In this document: positions 8,451-17,301 of the stretch, one piece after another
How the letters are laid out: every line of letters begins with the position of its first letter
How positions within the stretch are numbered: position 1 is the first letter of the stretch
NCBI GenBank assembly: GCA_023384415.1
Contig: JAHDWJ010000031.1
Location: 1 to 64,000, forward strand
Length of the DNA stretch: 64,000 nt
From: Anaerolineae bacterium
GTDB lineage: Bacteria > Chloroflexota > Anaerolineae > Promineifilales > Promineifilaceae
Reading direction: 5' to 3'
Notes under the pieces: model-generated
What the model was told of the DNA's origin: nothing
Databases searched by the model: none
Seen by the model: the letters and a program-made list of their open reading frames with translations, nothing else
Position numbers and translations under genes: made by a program

Positions 8451-8525
8451 GTTTCAGGTTTCAAGTTTGCGAGTATACAAGTTACTCAGTCCTCAGCACT
8501 CAGTCCTCTCTCCTCAACACTCACT
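8451..8525. repeat. Heptamer-type repeats between scpB and rluB
   Basis: TTTCAGG/TTTCAAG words are followed by runs of ACTCAGT, CCTCAGC and CCTCAAC, all on a 7-bp period. The block fills the whole gap between the two genes and slightly enters the scpB stop region. Confidence 0.8.
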
Positions 8526-9057
8526 CTTCTTCATCACCTAATGGCGGTAAAGCGTCCAGGCTGGCCAGGCCAAAATGTTGCAGAAATTCTGGGGTGGTGC
8601 CATAGAGGATGGGGCGGCCAGGGGTCTCCTGACGGCCTTCTTCCTCGATTAACCCTTTACTGAGCAGCGTCCGCAGTGCCCCATCAGAGTTGACGCCACG
8701 AATATCATCAATTTGCGGCCGCGTCACCGGCTGTAAATAAGCCACCACAGCCAACGTCTCCAGAGCGGCCCGGCTCAGGCGGCTGGTCACTTCCAACCCC
8801 AGGAACCGCTCCACCACCGCGCTGGCTTCTGGGGCAGTGGTCAACTGCACCGCATCTCCCACCCATTGCAGCCGAATCCCCCGCCCGGCATAGACGGTTT
8901 CTAACTCGTGCAAAAGGGCACGTGCGGCCGCGACGGTTATCGCCAAACTGTTGGCCAGCCGGGAAACGGCCACCGGCCCACTGGCAACAAACAGCACACT
9001 TTCTAACAAAGCGAGCGGGGTCAATTCAGGTTGGGGCGCGGCCGCGAGTTCACTCAT
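8521..9057 (-). CDS. scpB: Segregation and condensation protein B
   Basis: A 178-residue ScpB with the two winged-helix domains; the diagnostic LSRAALETLAVVAYLQPVTRPQIDDIRGVNSD is shown in part by AALETLAVVAYLQPVTRP. It ends GRPILYGTTPEFLQHFGL, the family C-terminal signature. ScpB acts with SMC and ScpA in chromosome condensation. scpA is not in the window. It heads the scpB-rluB-cmk cluster. Confidence 0.96.
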   Translation of the reverse strand: MSELAAAPQPELTPLALLESVLFVASGPVAVSRLANSLAITVAAARALLHELETVYAGRGIRLQWVGDAVQLTTAPEASAVVERFLGLEVTSRLSRAALETLAVVAYLQPVTRPQIDDIRGVNSDGALRTLLSKGLIEEEGRQETPGRPILYGTTPEFLQHFGLASLDALPPLGDEEE

Positions 9058-9231
9058 GCCAAATCAAGAATCAAGGTATAATCTGTGGGCGAGATTATTC
9101 ATTTCAGCCCATTGAGGACAAAACCAGCGGATTATACCCCATCCCGCCCAACGGATAAAAATTGAGGCGGCAACGTTCCCGATGGAACTTTGGAGATTTC
9201 ATGAGTGTGGCACACCACCACAATTAAAAAT

Positions 9232-9280
9232 CTGTAGTGCAATTTTTCAAATTGCGTATCGAACTGGAAGTTCGATTTAC
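9232..9280 (+). repeat. Double-hairpin dispersed element, copy A
   Basis: Two hairpins lie in tandem: GCAATTT-TTC-AAATTGC and ATCGAACT-GGA-AGTTCGAT. They are followed at once by the ribosome site AAGGGAG and the ATG of the M20 peptidase (9294). Copy B (18485-18540) has the same layout upstream of selD, and copy C is at 48908-48963. The first stem differs between copies by compensating changes. Confidence 0.88.
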
Positions 9281-9293
9281 AAGGGAGTAAAAC

Positions 9294-10670
9294 ATGAGTA
9301 ACTTAGACAAAGCCCTGGCTTACGCCGCCGCGAACCAGGAAGCCAACCTGAACGAACTAATAGACCTGCTACGCATCCCCAGCGTCAGCACCCAACCAGA
9401 ACGGGCTAAAGATGTGCAGGCGGCCGCGCACCAGGTCGTCCATATCCTCACCCAGGCTGGGTTGGAAAACGTCCGCCTCATCCCCACCCCCCTACACCCC
9501 CTGGTGTATGGGGATTGGCTCCACGCCGGGCCAGACAAACCCACCCTCCTCATCTACGGCCATTACGATGTTCAGCCCGCCGAACCATTCGACGCCTGGG
9601 AATCCCCCCCCTTTGAACCAACCATCCGCGACAATTACCTGTACGCTCGCGGCTCATCAGACGACAAGGGGCAAACCCACCTCAACATCAAAGCAGTCGA
9701 AGCGTATCTGAAAGGGGCCGGCACTCTACCCCTGAACGTCAAATTTATCATCGAAGGGGAAGAAGAGATCGGCGGCCCCAGCCTGGAGCAGTTTATCCCG
9801 GCCAACCAAAGCCTGCTGCAGGCTGATGTAGCCCTCGTCTCTGATACAGCAATGGTCAGCTCCAGCCAACCATCCCTTGTCTACGGATTGCGCGGCCTTT
9901 ATGCCTTTTTCCTGGACGTGACCGGCCCAGATCATGATCTGCACTCTGGGGCGTATGGAGGAGCGGTCAACAACCCAATCAACGCCCTGGCCCACATCAT
10001 CAGCCAGCTTAAAGATGGTGAGGGTAAGGTGTTGATTCCAGGGTTCTATGACCGGGTGCGGCCGCTGTCCGATGAAGAGCGCGGTTTATTGGCCCAATAT
10101 CCTCGTGATGACGCCCGTGTCCAGAAAGAAACCGGCGCACCCCAGATATGGGGCGAGGCAAAATTTACCTTAAACGAACGAATGGGAGCGCGGCCAACTT
10201 TGGATGTCAACGGCATCATTGGTGGTTACACCGAGGTCGGCACCAAGAACATTATCCCTTCCACCGTCCACGCTAAACTGTCCATCCGCCTGGTGCCGGA
10301 TCAAGACCCTGGCGAAATTGCCCACCTGGTGCAGCAATACATCCAGCAAATTGCCCCCCCCTCGGTCAAAGTCCAGATTTCCTCGCGGGGCGGGGCACCG
10401 GCCAGCATCACCGATTTTTCTATTCCGGCCATGCAGGCGGCCCGGCAGGCGTTAGCTCACGTATTTGGCCGTGAGCCGATTTTAATGCGTGAAGGGGGGA
10501 GCATCCCGGTGGTGGGGGCGTTCCAGGAACATTTGGGGATGGAAACTATCTTGATGGGGTTTGGCCTGCCCGACGATCGCATCCATTCGCCCAATGAGCG
10601 GTTTTACCTGCCTAACTACACACGAGGCACAGAGACGGTGATTCGGTTTTTGGCAGCGTATGGGGGGTGA
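9294..10670 (+). CDS. M20-family dipeptidase
   Basis: A 458-residue M20 metallopeptidase. Zinc-site segments are visible: LLIYGHYDVQP (His), YARGSSDDKGQ (bridging Asp) and the general-base IIEGEEEIGGPS. A dimerisation domain occupies the middle, and the C-terminal GFGLPDDRIHSPNE carries the last His ligand. The family hydrolyses dipeptides and related amides in the cytoplasm. The gene stands alone, preceded by double-hairpin element A and followed by a strong terminator at 10715. Confidence 0.93.
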   Translation: MSNLDKALAYAAANQEANLNELIDLLRIPSVSTQPERAKDVQAAAHQVVHILTQAGLENVRLIPTPLHPLVYGDWLHAGPDKPTLLIYGHYDVQPAEPFDAWESPPFEPTIRDNYLYARGSSDDKGQTHLNIKAVEAYLKGAGTLPLNVKFIIEGEEEIGGPSLEQFIPANQSLLQADVALVSDTAMVSSSQPSLVYGLRGLYAFFLDVTGPDHDLHSGAYGGAVNNPINALAHIISQLKDGEGKVLIPGFYDRVRPLSDEERGLLAQYPRDDARVQKETGAPQIWGEAKFTLNERMGARPTLDVNGIIGGYTEVGTKNIIPSTVHAKLSIRLVPDQDPGEIAHLVQQYIQQIAPPSVKVQISSRGGAPASITDFSIPAMQAARQALAHVFGREPILMREGGSIPVVGAFQEHLGMETILMGFGLPDDRIHSPNERFYLPNYTRGTETVIRFLAAYGG

Positions 10671-10714
10671 ATCAGGAACGGTGCGGCCGCAGATCACTGC
10701 TAATTTAGTATCAC

Positions 10715-10750
10715 AAAAGTTGAACTTCTGTCCAGAAGTTCAACTTTTTT
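10715..10750. terminator. Bidirectional intrinsic terminator
   Basis: AAAAGTTGAACTTCTG and CAGAAGTTCAACTTTTTT flank a TC loop, giving a stem of about 14 bp with A and T tracts on both sides. It sits between the convergent M20 peptidase and VapC-like genes and can end both transcripts. Confidence 0.92.
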
Positions 10751-10772
10751 ATAAGAGTATTCCGTTAGCCGT

Positions 10773-11162
10773 TCACTGCTCAATAGGGTAAAGGCGAAGA
10801 TGGATGATAGGTGAAAAATCTTTGTGGTTAAGGGTGATTAAAGTTAAATTATGTCGAATAGCCGTAGCCGCAATAATCGCGTCAGGAACAGAAATAGGCT
10901 GATTCACAGCCACACCTTCAGCTACCAGAAATCCTGCACGTTCAGCAATCAGCATATCTAAAGGCAAATTAACAAAACGAGATAACAATTTACGGGTGAG
11001 ATATAATTCATTTTGGCGAAGTCCTGCATAGATTTCTAGACAAGGAATAGTAGCAACCGCCAATCTATCTGCGCGGCTTAAACCACGAACCAGATGCACA
11101 ATAGGCTTGCGGCCGCGGAGATGGCGAATAACAATACCTGTGTCCAACAAATAATAGGTCAT
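10773..11162 (-). CDS. vapC: VapC-like PIN-domain toxin
   Basis: A 129-residue PIN-domain protein. The acidic residues of the family are seen in YLLDTGIVI (Asp7), a central Glu (CLEIYAGL) and SVPDAIIAATA. It ends TLITLNHKDFSPI, the usual PIN C-terminus. VapC toxins are Mg-dependent RNases, often of tRNA. A ribbon-helix-helix-type antitoxin gene lies 3 bp upstream. Confidence 0.92.
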   Translation of the reverse strand: MTYYLLDTGIVIRHLRGRKPIVHLVRGLSRADRLAVATIPCLEIYAGLRQNELYLTRKLLSRFVNLPLDMLIAERAGFLVAEGVAVNQPISVPDAIIAATAIRHNLTLITLNHKDFSPIIHLRLYPIEQ

Positions 11163-11165
11163 AAA

Positions 11166-11432
11166 TTAGCCAATGGGTCGCTGCCAACCAGAGCGTAGTT
11201 GAGATAACCATTCATTCATAGCTGCCTCATCTCGGAGATATGGATAATCTTCATCTTTCCAGATACCGGCCGTTTCATCTACAACCTCGACCTGGCTTAA
11301 GATGGCCAACTGCTCTTCAATGGCTCTGGTGATAAATTGACTACGTTCTCGCGCAGGCACAATCGCATCTAATTGAGTTAGCAGTGTCTTGGGTAAAGCA
11401 ACTGTGATTCTCTGGGTTGCTATGGTACTCAT
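11166..11432 (-). CDS. vapB: Ribbon-helix-helix antitoxin of the VapC-like toxin
   Basis: An 88-residue protein. The N-terminal RITVALPKTLLTQLDAIVP is a typical ribbon-helix-helix strand and helix, followed by RERSQFITRAIEEQL. The acidic Trp-rich C-terminus (GIWKDEDYPYLRDE) would cap the toxin. It is expected to bind its own promoter. It is first in a two-gene operon with vapC. Confidence 0.85.
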   Translation of the reverse strand: MSTIATQRITVALPKTLLTQLDAIVPARERSQFITRAIEEQLAILSQVEVVDETAGIWKDEDYPYLRDEAAMNEWLSQLRSGWQRPIG

Positions 11433-11495
11433 TCAATGACCCCCATTTCAATCATATACTATAGCTTTTAAGAAAAAGATTTTGCCTGGTAATGT

Positions 11496-11531
11496 GGGCA
11501 TCCCTGTCCGCAACAAACGGGCAAGATGCCC
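11496..11531. repeat. Palindromic intergenic repeat (GGGCATC...GATGCCC)
   Basis: GGGCATC and GATGCCC, plus inner TGTCCG/CGGGCA words, flank a short AACAAA loop. It lies in the 350-bp gap after the VapBC operon. No terminator T-tract follows, so it is more likely a dispersed palindromic element. The rest of the gap holds only the antitoxin relic at 11680. Confidence 0.6.
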
Positions 11532-11679
11532 GCGCTACCAAAATCATTATCGGAATATCTATAATAGCGGAAAAGAGTGTGGCCCAAACCATCTTTACAA
11601 TTCTTGGGACAAAACTTCAGAAAGGTAACCAGTTACGTACCAAACTATTTCATACACCAATACTTTGGCGAGGTGTTAC

Positions 11680-11760
11680 ATGTTACAAGCTTCGGAAATG
11701 ATTCTACGTCGTATTGACGCCATTATCAACGACCTGTAATTTCTGCGCCAGATCGTGTGC
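11680..11760 (+). pseudogene. Possible relic of a small antitoxin-like gene
   Basis: ATG at 11680 opens 19 codons reading SEMILRRIDAIINDL, then a stop, then in-frame FLRQIV. This resembles the short ILxRIDAIIxEL-xxLRxxV proteins that often precede PIN toxins. A single stop codon interrupts it and no toxin gene follows. The relic call rests on recall of that pattern only. Confidence 0.35.
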
Positions 11761-11784
11761 CTGGCATTCTTGGCTACACTGTAG

Positions 11785-14241
11785 TCAAGGCATAATTTCT
11801 ACCGCCCCCAAAATGTAACGGTCGCCGGCCAGGTTGCCCTGGGCATCAGAGAGGTGCAGCCGGCGGCCGCTAACCATCTCATATAGCCCCACTTCAATGA
11901 AATAACGGCCAGGGGGCAAATCTGGGGGCAGTTCCAACCGGTACGGGTCGGTGTACCGCTGGCCGGGCAGCCATTTGGGTATCCACAAATGGGTGGGGGC
12001 CGAGCCGCCTAGTGGGGTGTAATCGAGCGGCCGCACCAACTCCACCGGGCTGTTATCAGGGCGAATAAGGTGGACAAACACGGTGTAGCTCTGTTCCGGG
12101 TGGGCCAGACATTCCCAGGTCAGGGTCAGGTCAATAACATCCCCCGGTTGGGCGCTCAGGGGGGTAGACCAGGGTGCGCGGCCGCGACTATCCGCCCTGG
12201 CGGTGGCCGCCACCAACCCCACTTTTTGCCGGAAATTAGCCAACAGATGGTGGGTGCGGGGGGGATTAGCGGCCGCAATCACCTGCAACTGGCCGATTGG
12301 GAGTAAAATCCCGGCATCCTCATTGTGGCTCAAATTGTGCAGGGCCACCGTCACCGGATAAGTGCCGCTGGCTAGATGGTGGGGCAAGGCAAAGTCAAAT
12401 CGCTCCACAATAATCTCCCCTGGCTGCCACAACGGGGTAATCAGATGGCTGTCGGTGGTGAAGGCCATGACCATCTCCCCTACCCGCACCACCGGAGCGT
12501 AATAATCGTCCGTCGCGGCGGGAACACGCATGGCCAGGGTGAGGGGGATGTACTCTCCGGCGGTTACGATGGTTTGTGGCAGGTCGTATCCAACCAGGGC
12601 GATGGCCTCAGACGCGGCCGCATCCCCTGTTACTGGCGTTAGCTCTGGGGGCAGGGTTGTGTCACCGGGTTCGACAACCTGGTAGAAGGGGCCACGCGGC
12701 CGCAGCCGGAATCCTGCTTCCACAATTTCCCGCCGGTAATTGCTCAAATAGACTGGGCCCCCAGGGAGAAAATCAAATACCGACTCTACCCAGGGGCGGG
12801 CGGCGGAAACGAGACGCGGCCGCACATCAGCCGGATCAGGGGCCTGGCCAAAAGCGTACTCGTTGTACCAGAGCGGTGTCTGATGTTCCCAATCATTGAG
12901 CAATGTTGCCCCTTCCCCCCGACCAGCAAACCAACGGAATACCGCGTTCACGTAACTGTGCCCTTCATCATAGTAACGCAAAGAAAGGCGCGGCCCGTTA
13001 CGTACCATTTGGGAGAGTGGCCCCAGCAGTATCAGCAGCCCCACCAGCAGAGCCACGGCCCGGTTATCCAGCCGCAGCCGTGCCTGGGCCAACCTCAGCA
13101 GCCCATACAACCCAATCCCGGCCAACAAAGCCACCACCAGCAGCGGCCCCAACAGATACGCCATAATATCCTGCGCCCGGAGCATGAGAACAAAAGCGAA
13201 GGGAAAGAGGAAAGCCAGCCCATAAAGAATGAGCAATGAGGTGTGAGGCGTGAGGGCTGAATATTTCCCCCATTCCCCCCCCCGCCCTCTCGCCAGCCAG
13301 CCAACGCCAATCAAGGCCAAAAAAATAGTCGGCAGCGGGTATTGCAAGCGCAGGATAGACCAGAAGACGACTAGACGGTTGGGCAAATCTACCAGACGGA
13401 AATAAGGCAGGCTGTCGCTGAGGCCCCGCGCCAGGACATGATCGAGGAAGCCGTTCAGGGTGTTCATGCTGGTTGGGCCAAACGGGGTGGATGGGCTGCG
13501 TAAGGGGAAGTAGAGCCATAAAGACAGCCCCAACAGGGCAAAGGCCACCATTTTGAGCCAGGTGCGCCAATCGAGAAGGAGGCGCGGCCGCGTCACCACC
13601 ATAAAAATCCCATAGGCCGGAAAGGCAAATACCGTTAGCGGATGATGGGTCAGCCCCAGCCCGGCGGAAAAGGAGAAGAGGAAAAGCCAGGAGAGGTTTG
13701 AGGCTTGAGGGTTGAGGTTTGAGGAACGGGTCGTTATTTCTTCGGCGGCGGCCCATCTGGTTAAACAGAGTAAATTGAACGCCAAAAACAGGGCTGTCCA
13801 GATATGGGGGTTGGCGTGGATGGCGTGCTGCCACCAGTTGGCGGAAAAGGCCAGGGAAAAGGCGGCAAAGAGCGCGGCCGCAATGGAGAGGTTGAGAGAT
13901 GGGGAGATTGGCGACTGATCACTGCTCGCTGCTTCCTGAGTGCCTATTGTTTTGAGGATACCGTAGAGACACGCGGCCGCAGCCGTCCCCCCCACCGCCG
14001 AAAGCAAGTGCATCCGCCAGGGAATATCGCCAAACGGGATGAGGGTTTGCCACAGTTTGCCCAAAACGGTGATAAAGGCATAACCCGGGGGGTGGGCAAT
14101 CCCCAGGATATTGGCGATCATGGTGTATTCGGTCGGATCGCCTAAAACCAACCCCCGCGCCAGAGTAACAAGATATAGCAGGGGGATTGTCAACAAAAGC
14201 AAGGGGAGAACTTTATGAAGATGGGCGTAAAATTTGGGCAT
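11785..14241 (-). CDS. DUF2723 multi-pass membrane protein (GT-C type)
   Basis: An 818-residue protein. It begins with a first membrane helix and the DUF2723 signature GDPTEYTMIANILGIAHPPGYA, where Asp and Glu sit in the first outer loop as in GT-C glycosyltransferases. About ten membrane segments run to near residue 420. The last 400 residues are a soluble outer part with beta-rich segments. It probably transfers a sugar from a lipid carrier to surface protein or glycan. The ATG at 14241 is preferred over the TTG three codons upstream. A glycosyltransferase gene lies upstream on the same strand. Confidence 0.85.
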   Translation of the reverse strand: MPKFYAHLHKVLPLLLLTIPLLYLVTLARGLVLGDPTEYTMIANILGIAHPPGYAFITVLGKLWQTLIPFGDIPWRMHLLSAVGGTAAAACLYGILKTIGTQEAASSDQSPISPSLNLSIAAALFAAFSLAFSANWWQHAIHANPHIWTALFLAFNLLCLTRWAAAEEITTRSSNLNPQASNLSWLFLFSFSAGLGLTHHPLTVFAFPAYGIFMVVTRPRLLLDWRTWLKMVAFALLGLSLWLYFPLRSPSTPFGPTSMNTLNGFLDHVLARGLSDSLPYFRLVDLPNRLVVFWSILRLQYPLPTIFLALIGVGWLARGRGGEWGKYSALTPHTSLLILYGLAFLFPFAFVLMLRAQDIMAYLLGPLLVVALLAGIGLYGLLRLAQARLRLDNRAVALLVGLLILLGPLSQMVRNGPRLSLRYYDEGHSYVNAVFRWFAGRGEGATLLNDWEHQTPLWYNEYAFGQAPDPADVRPRLVSAARPWVESVFDFLPGGPVYLSNYRREIVEAGFRLRPRGPFYQVVEPGDTTLPPELTPVTGDAAASEAIALVGYDLPQTIVTAGEYIPLTLAMRVPAATDDYYAPVVRVGEMVMAFTTDSHLITPLWQPGEIIVERFDFALPHHLASGTYPVTVALHNLSHNEDAGILLPIGQLQVIAAANPPRTHHLLANFRQKVGLVAATARADSRGRAPWSTPLSAQPGDVIDLTLTWECLAHPEQSYTVFVHLIRPDNSPVELVRPLDYTPLGGSAPTHLWIPKWLPGQRYTDPYRLELPPDLPPGRYFIEVGLYEMVSGRRLHLSDAQGNLAGDRYILGAVEIMP

Positions 14242-14304
14242 TAGAATCAATCATTAAGCAGCTATCAGAAAAATTTCCCCATTAGCCATCCCCATAATTT
14301 CAGA

Positions 14305-14362
14305 AAACGCCTCTGATCACGGTGATCAAGGTCGTCGCCGTTGGGAAACGCCTCTGATCACG
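14305..14362. repeat. 17-bp direct repeat with GATCAC palindrome
   Basis: AAACGCCTCTGATCACG occurs at 14305-14321 and again at 14346-14362, 41 bp apart. The first copy continues into GATCAC-G-GTGATC, a perfect inverted repeat. It lies in the gap between the GT4 and DUF2723 genes and could bind a regulator; nothing more can be said. Confidence 0.7.
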
Positions 14363-14381
14363 CTGGCTATTTTTGGCTATT

Positions 14382-15500
14382 TTACTGTAAAAGGGATTCA
14401 TAAACAGCTATCGTCTCTTGGGCGGCCCGCTGCCAGGTGAATTGGCGGGCATGCTCTAACCCCAATTGACGGCGGTGGGCGTATTCGTCTCGGTCGGTGA
14501 GCAGGCGGTGGAGGGTGGCGATCATTTCCTCGGTGTTGGTGGGGTTGAAGTACGCGGCCGCGCCCCCCCCCACTTCTGGATGACTGCTGCTGTTACTGGC
14601 GGCCACCACCTGCCCCGAAGCCATCTGTTCCAGCAGGGGCAGGCCAAACCCTTCATACAAACTAGGCTGGACGGCTAAGGACGCGGCCGCGAGAATAGCC
14701 GGTAAATCTTCATCAGGCACCCAGCCTAGAAGTTGGACTGCTGACTGTAACCCCATCGCCTCAATTTTGGCGAAAAACGCATCATACAGCCACCCCCTGC
14801 CCCCGGCCAAAACGAGGGAGAGAGTCGGGAAAGTTTGTCGGAGAGTGTGCAGAGCGTCCAGGAGGCGGAGCAGATTCTTGCGGGGTTCAATCGTGCTGAG
14901 GTGAATCAAATAGTTGTCGGGAAGAGAATATTGCTGTCGTACCTGCGAAAGTTTGGCCGGGGGCGGAGGTGAAAAGTGGGCTGCCGGCGCCTCATAGACA
15001 ACCCGAATTTTAGCCGGGTCTACCCCATACTGTTCGACGACATCCCGTTTTGTGGCCTGTGAAACGGCTACGATGGCCGTGGCCCGGCGGCAAAACAGCG
15101 GCATAGCCAGGTTTAGGTACCAATAGTTGAGCTTTTTGTGGTGTTCGGGGAACAGCTTAAAGATGAGATCATGCACCGTCAGTACCGTTGGCACACCGTG
15201 CAAAGGCATGAGCAGATGTTCGGTGCTGTGGAAGAGGGTGGCTTCGGGGACGAGCCGGTTGAAGGAGAGGCCAGCCAGGTGGGCCAGCCAGACAGCCAGC
15301 CGCCATGGCTTATACCCCCAATTGACCTGGCGGGCTGGCAAATGGCGCAGGCTGGCAGGTCGTGTTCCCTCTTTACCTAAATTATGGAAGAGAGCCACTT
15401 GCCCCGGCCGGGCCTCAGCCAGGGCACGGGCCATGTTTTCACTGTATCGCCCTAACCCAGCCCGGCTGTGCGCGGCCGCAGAGACATCAATATACCACAT
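14382..15500 (-). CDS. Glycosyltransferase family 4 protein
   Basis: A 372-residue GT-B enzyme. Acceptor-side N-terminal AAHSRAGLGRYSENMAR and the donor-side signatures LIHLSTIEPRKNLLRLLDA, LLGWVPDEDLPAIL and PSLYEGFGLPLLEQMASG mark the GT4 mannosyl/glucosyl-transferase group. The E-x7-E pattern in the last stretch binds the nucleotide sugar. It probably acts at the cytoplasmic face in envelope glycan assembly, next to the DUF2723 protein. Confidence 0.92.
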   Translation of the reverse strand: MWYIDVSAAAHSRAGLGRYSENMARALAEARPGQVALFHNLGKEGTRPASLRHLPARQVNWGYKPWRLAVWLAHLAGLSFNRLVPEATLFHSTEHLLMPLHGVPTVLTVHDLIFKLFPEHHKKLNYWYLNLAMPLFCRRATAIVAVSQATKRDVVEQYGVDPAKIRVVYEAPAAHFSPPPPAKLSQVRQQYSLPDNYLIHLSTIEPRKNLLRLLDALHTLRQTFPTLSLVLAGGRGWLYDAFFAKIEAMGLQSAVQLLGWVPDEDLPAILAAASLAVQPSLYEGFGLPLLEQMASGQVVAASNSSSHPEVGGGAAAYFNPTNTEEMIATLHRLLTDRDEYAHRRQLGLEHARQFTWQRAAQETIAVYESLLQ

Positions 15501-15524
15501 AGTATTTGCTATCTGCTCGGTGTC

Positions 15525-15742
15525 TCATAAACCATCCCAATCATCTCGGGAAATACCAGCTTGCCGAAGAATTTTGCTCAAGAGAGCAGGCGTAATATCA
15601 CCTTTGTGGGGATTAGGAATGATCAGGCGCAGATGTCCCTTAACCATGTATTGATGATTACTCCCGAATAAGGGCCATCAAAATCAGCTTTACGCAAATT
15701 GAGAATCAAATCACGTCGTTTAATGGGAGAGAAAGCGGGCAT
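15525..15742 (-). pseudogene. hicA: HicA-like toxin gene with a one-base deletion
   Basis: From the ATG at 15742 the frame reads PIKRRDLILNLRKADFDGPYSG and then goes off frame. One base later the frame continues NHQYMVKGHLRL, IIPNPHKGDIT, PALLSKILRQAGI and SRDDWDGL to a stop at 15525. Together these are a complete 72-residue HicA with the catalytic-type His in SG-NHQY. A lost G near 15659-15664 (GGAGTAAT for GGAGGTAAT) explains the shift. The start overlaps the hicB stop (TGATG). It may be a true inactivation of the toxin or a sequencing error. Confidence 0.88.
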
Positions 15743-15984
15743 CAAGCAACCTCAGGAACACCATCAATTTGAATTCCATCTATTTCGGGCAGTTCATGTC
15801 CAAGACGTAAGCCCAAAATAATCCAGCCCTCCAGACCATCCTGAAGTTCATCCCGACATTCTTCCAGAGAATCCCCATTGGCGCAAACTCCCTGTAAACC
15901 GGGAATCTCCCCATAATACGTTCCATCCTCAAGGATTTCATAATGGGCATGACGCATTGCCACAGAAATATAGTCCGTTAGCAT
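15742..15984 (-). CDS. hicB: HicB-like antitoxin
   Basis: An 80-residue protein with the HicB partial RNase H fold: YEILEDGTYYGEIPGLQGVCANGDSLEECRDEL is typical, shown here by YYGEIPGLQGVCANGDS. It neutralises HicA and usually represses the operon. The start at 15984 (MLTDYIS) fits the family; the open frame runs 20 codons further up. Its partner hicA is frameshifted, so the antitoxin may now be orphaned. Confidence 0.88.
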   Translation of the reverse strand: MLTDYISVAMRHAHYEILEDGTYYGEIPGLQGVCANGDSLEECRDELQDGLEGWIILGLRLGHELPEIDGIQIDGVPEVA

Positions 15985-16176
15985 ATCAGATAGCCCTCTC
16001 ATATTCTTAGCACACCGCAAACTAAATATTTTAGAGATTGCCACGCTAAGGTTCCCCGAAGCATCCCATACATCTAGCTCGTTGGGATTCTTCGCTCCGA
16101 AGACTCCGCTCAGAATGACAGCTAAAAAACTTGATTTACAGTGTACTTAGTTGTCTCTAGCCAAAGTATACCCCTT

Positions 16177-17265
16177 CTACAATCCAATAACGGGTGTTTT
16201 GGGGCATTGGCTCAAAAACTCGACCCCGTTGGCCGTCGTTAGCACCAGGTCCTCAATGCGGACGCCCCCCCACCCTTCGATGTAAATGCCTGGCTCAATG
16301 GTCACAGCGACCCCTTCCAGAAGGAGGGCATTCTCTGGAGCCAACGGGGAAAGTTGGGGCTTTTCATGGCCGACCAGCCCTACCCCATGCCCTAACCCAT
16401 GCCCAAACTGCTCTTTGTACCCCGCGGCCGCGATCACATCTCGCGCCAACGCATCCACTTCACGGCACAACATCCCCGGCTCCATCTCCATCAGGGCACG
16501 GCGATGGGCTTCATCTACCACATTGTACACATTCCAGAATTTCTGGTCTGGCTCACCCCCTAGATGGAAGGTGCGGGTCAAATCAGCCCCATACCCATCT
16601 ACCACCGCCCCCATATCTACGATGATGGCATCCCCTATCTGAAGGGCCCTTTCCGACCAGCGATGATGGGGTTTGGCGGCGTTGGGGCCGCTGGCGACGA
16701 TGACCGGAAAGGCCAGCGATTCGGCCCCGGCTTCACGCATAAATTTTTCTAACTCCCAGGCCAACTGCCGCTCTGTCAAACCAGGACGGGCCAATTTGGG
16801 GAATTGGCTCATGGTGAGGTCGGTGATGTGTGCGGCCGCCCGAATCGCCTGTAACTCCTCTTCACTCTTTATCTGACGCAGCTGCTCCAACTCATCCCCA
16901 ATCGGTTTCCAGGTAACCCCCTCAATCTGTCGGTACTTTTCCATCTCTGCCAGGGTGACATGCCCGGCTTCCAGACCAAGCGTAGTGATGCCCGCCGACC
17001 GGATAAATGCCTCACCCCCTTCCTGGCTGGAGACCTGTTTGTAGAGGGTGAACTGAGTAGCTTCTGCGGCCGCTTGCGTCCAATAACGAAAATCAGTGGC
17101 CAGCAGAGCCTTGTCCGCCGTGATAATCAATTTACCTGCCGAACCGGTAAAACCACTGAGCCAGCGACGATTGGCCGGGCTGGTAACCAGCAGGCCATCT
17201 ACCTGCCACTCCTCCAACATGGTCCGCACGACCGACAGGCGATATTGATAAATATTTTGCTTCAT
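16177..17265 (-). CDS. M24-family Xaa-Pro aminopeptidase
   Basis: A 362-residue pita-bread metallopeptidase. An N-terminal creatinase-like domain (residues 1-130) precedes the M24 domain with metal ligands in VDMGAVVDGYGADLTRTF (two Asp), FGHGLGHGVGLVGHE (His), TIEPGIYIEGWGG (Glu) and VRIEDLVL (Glu). It removes N-terminal residues before proline in the cytoplasm. It is a single gene between two repeat-bearing gaps. Confidence 0.94.
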   Translation of the reverse strand: MKQNIYQYRLSVVRTMLEEWQVDGLLVTSPANRRWLSGFTGSAGKLIITADKALLATDFRYWTQAAAEATQFTLYKQVSSQEGGEAFIRSAGITTLGLEAGHVTLAEMEKYRQIEGVTWKPIGDELEQLRQIKSEEELQAIRAAAHITDLTMSQFPKLARPGLTERQLAWELEKFMREAGAESLAFPVIVASGPNAAKPHHRWSERALQIGDAIIVDMGAVVDGYGADLTRTFHLGGEPDQKFWNVYNVVDEAHRRALMEMEPGMLCREVDALARDVIAAAGYKEQFGHGLGHGVGLVGHEKPQLSPLAPENALLLEGVAVTIEPGIYIEGWGGVRIEDLVLTTANGVEFLSQCPKTPVIGL

Positions 17266-17301
17266 ACAAACACTCCTAACCTGGGCAAGCCAGAAAAGTT
17301 T

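Noticed and set aside
11492..11701. 69-codon frame
   Set aside because: No ribosome site and no recognisable protein; it crosses the palindromic repeat and the antitoxin relic in another frame.
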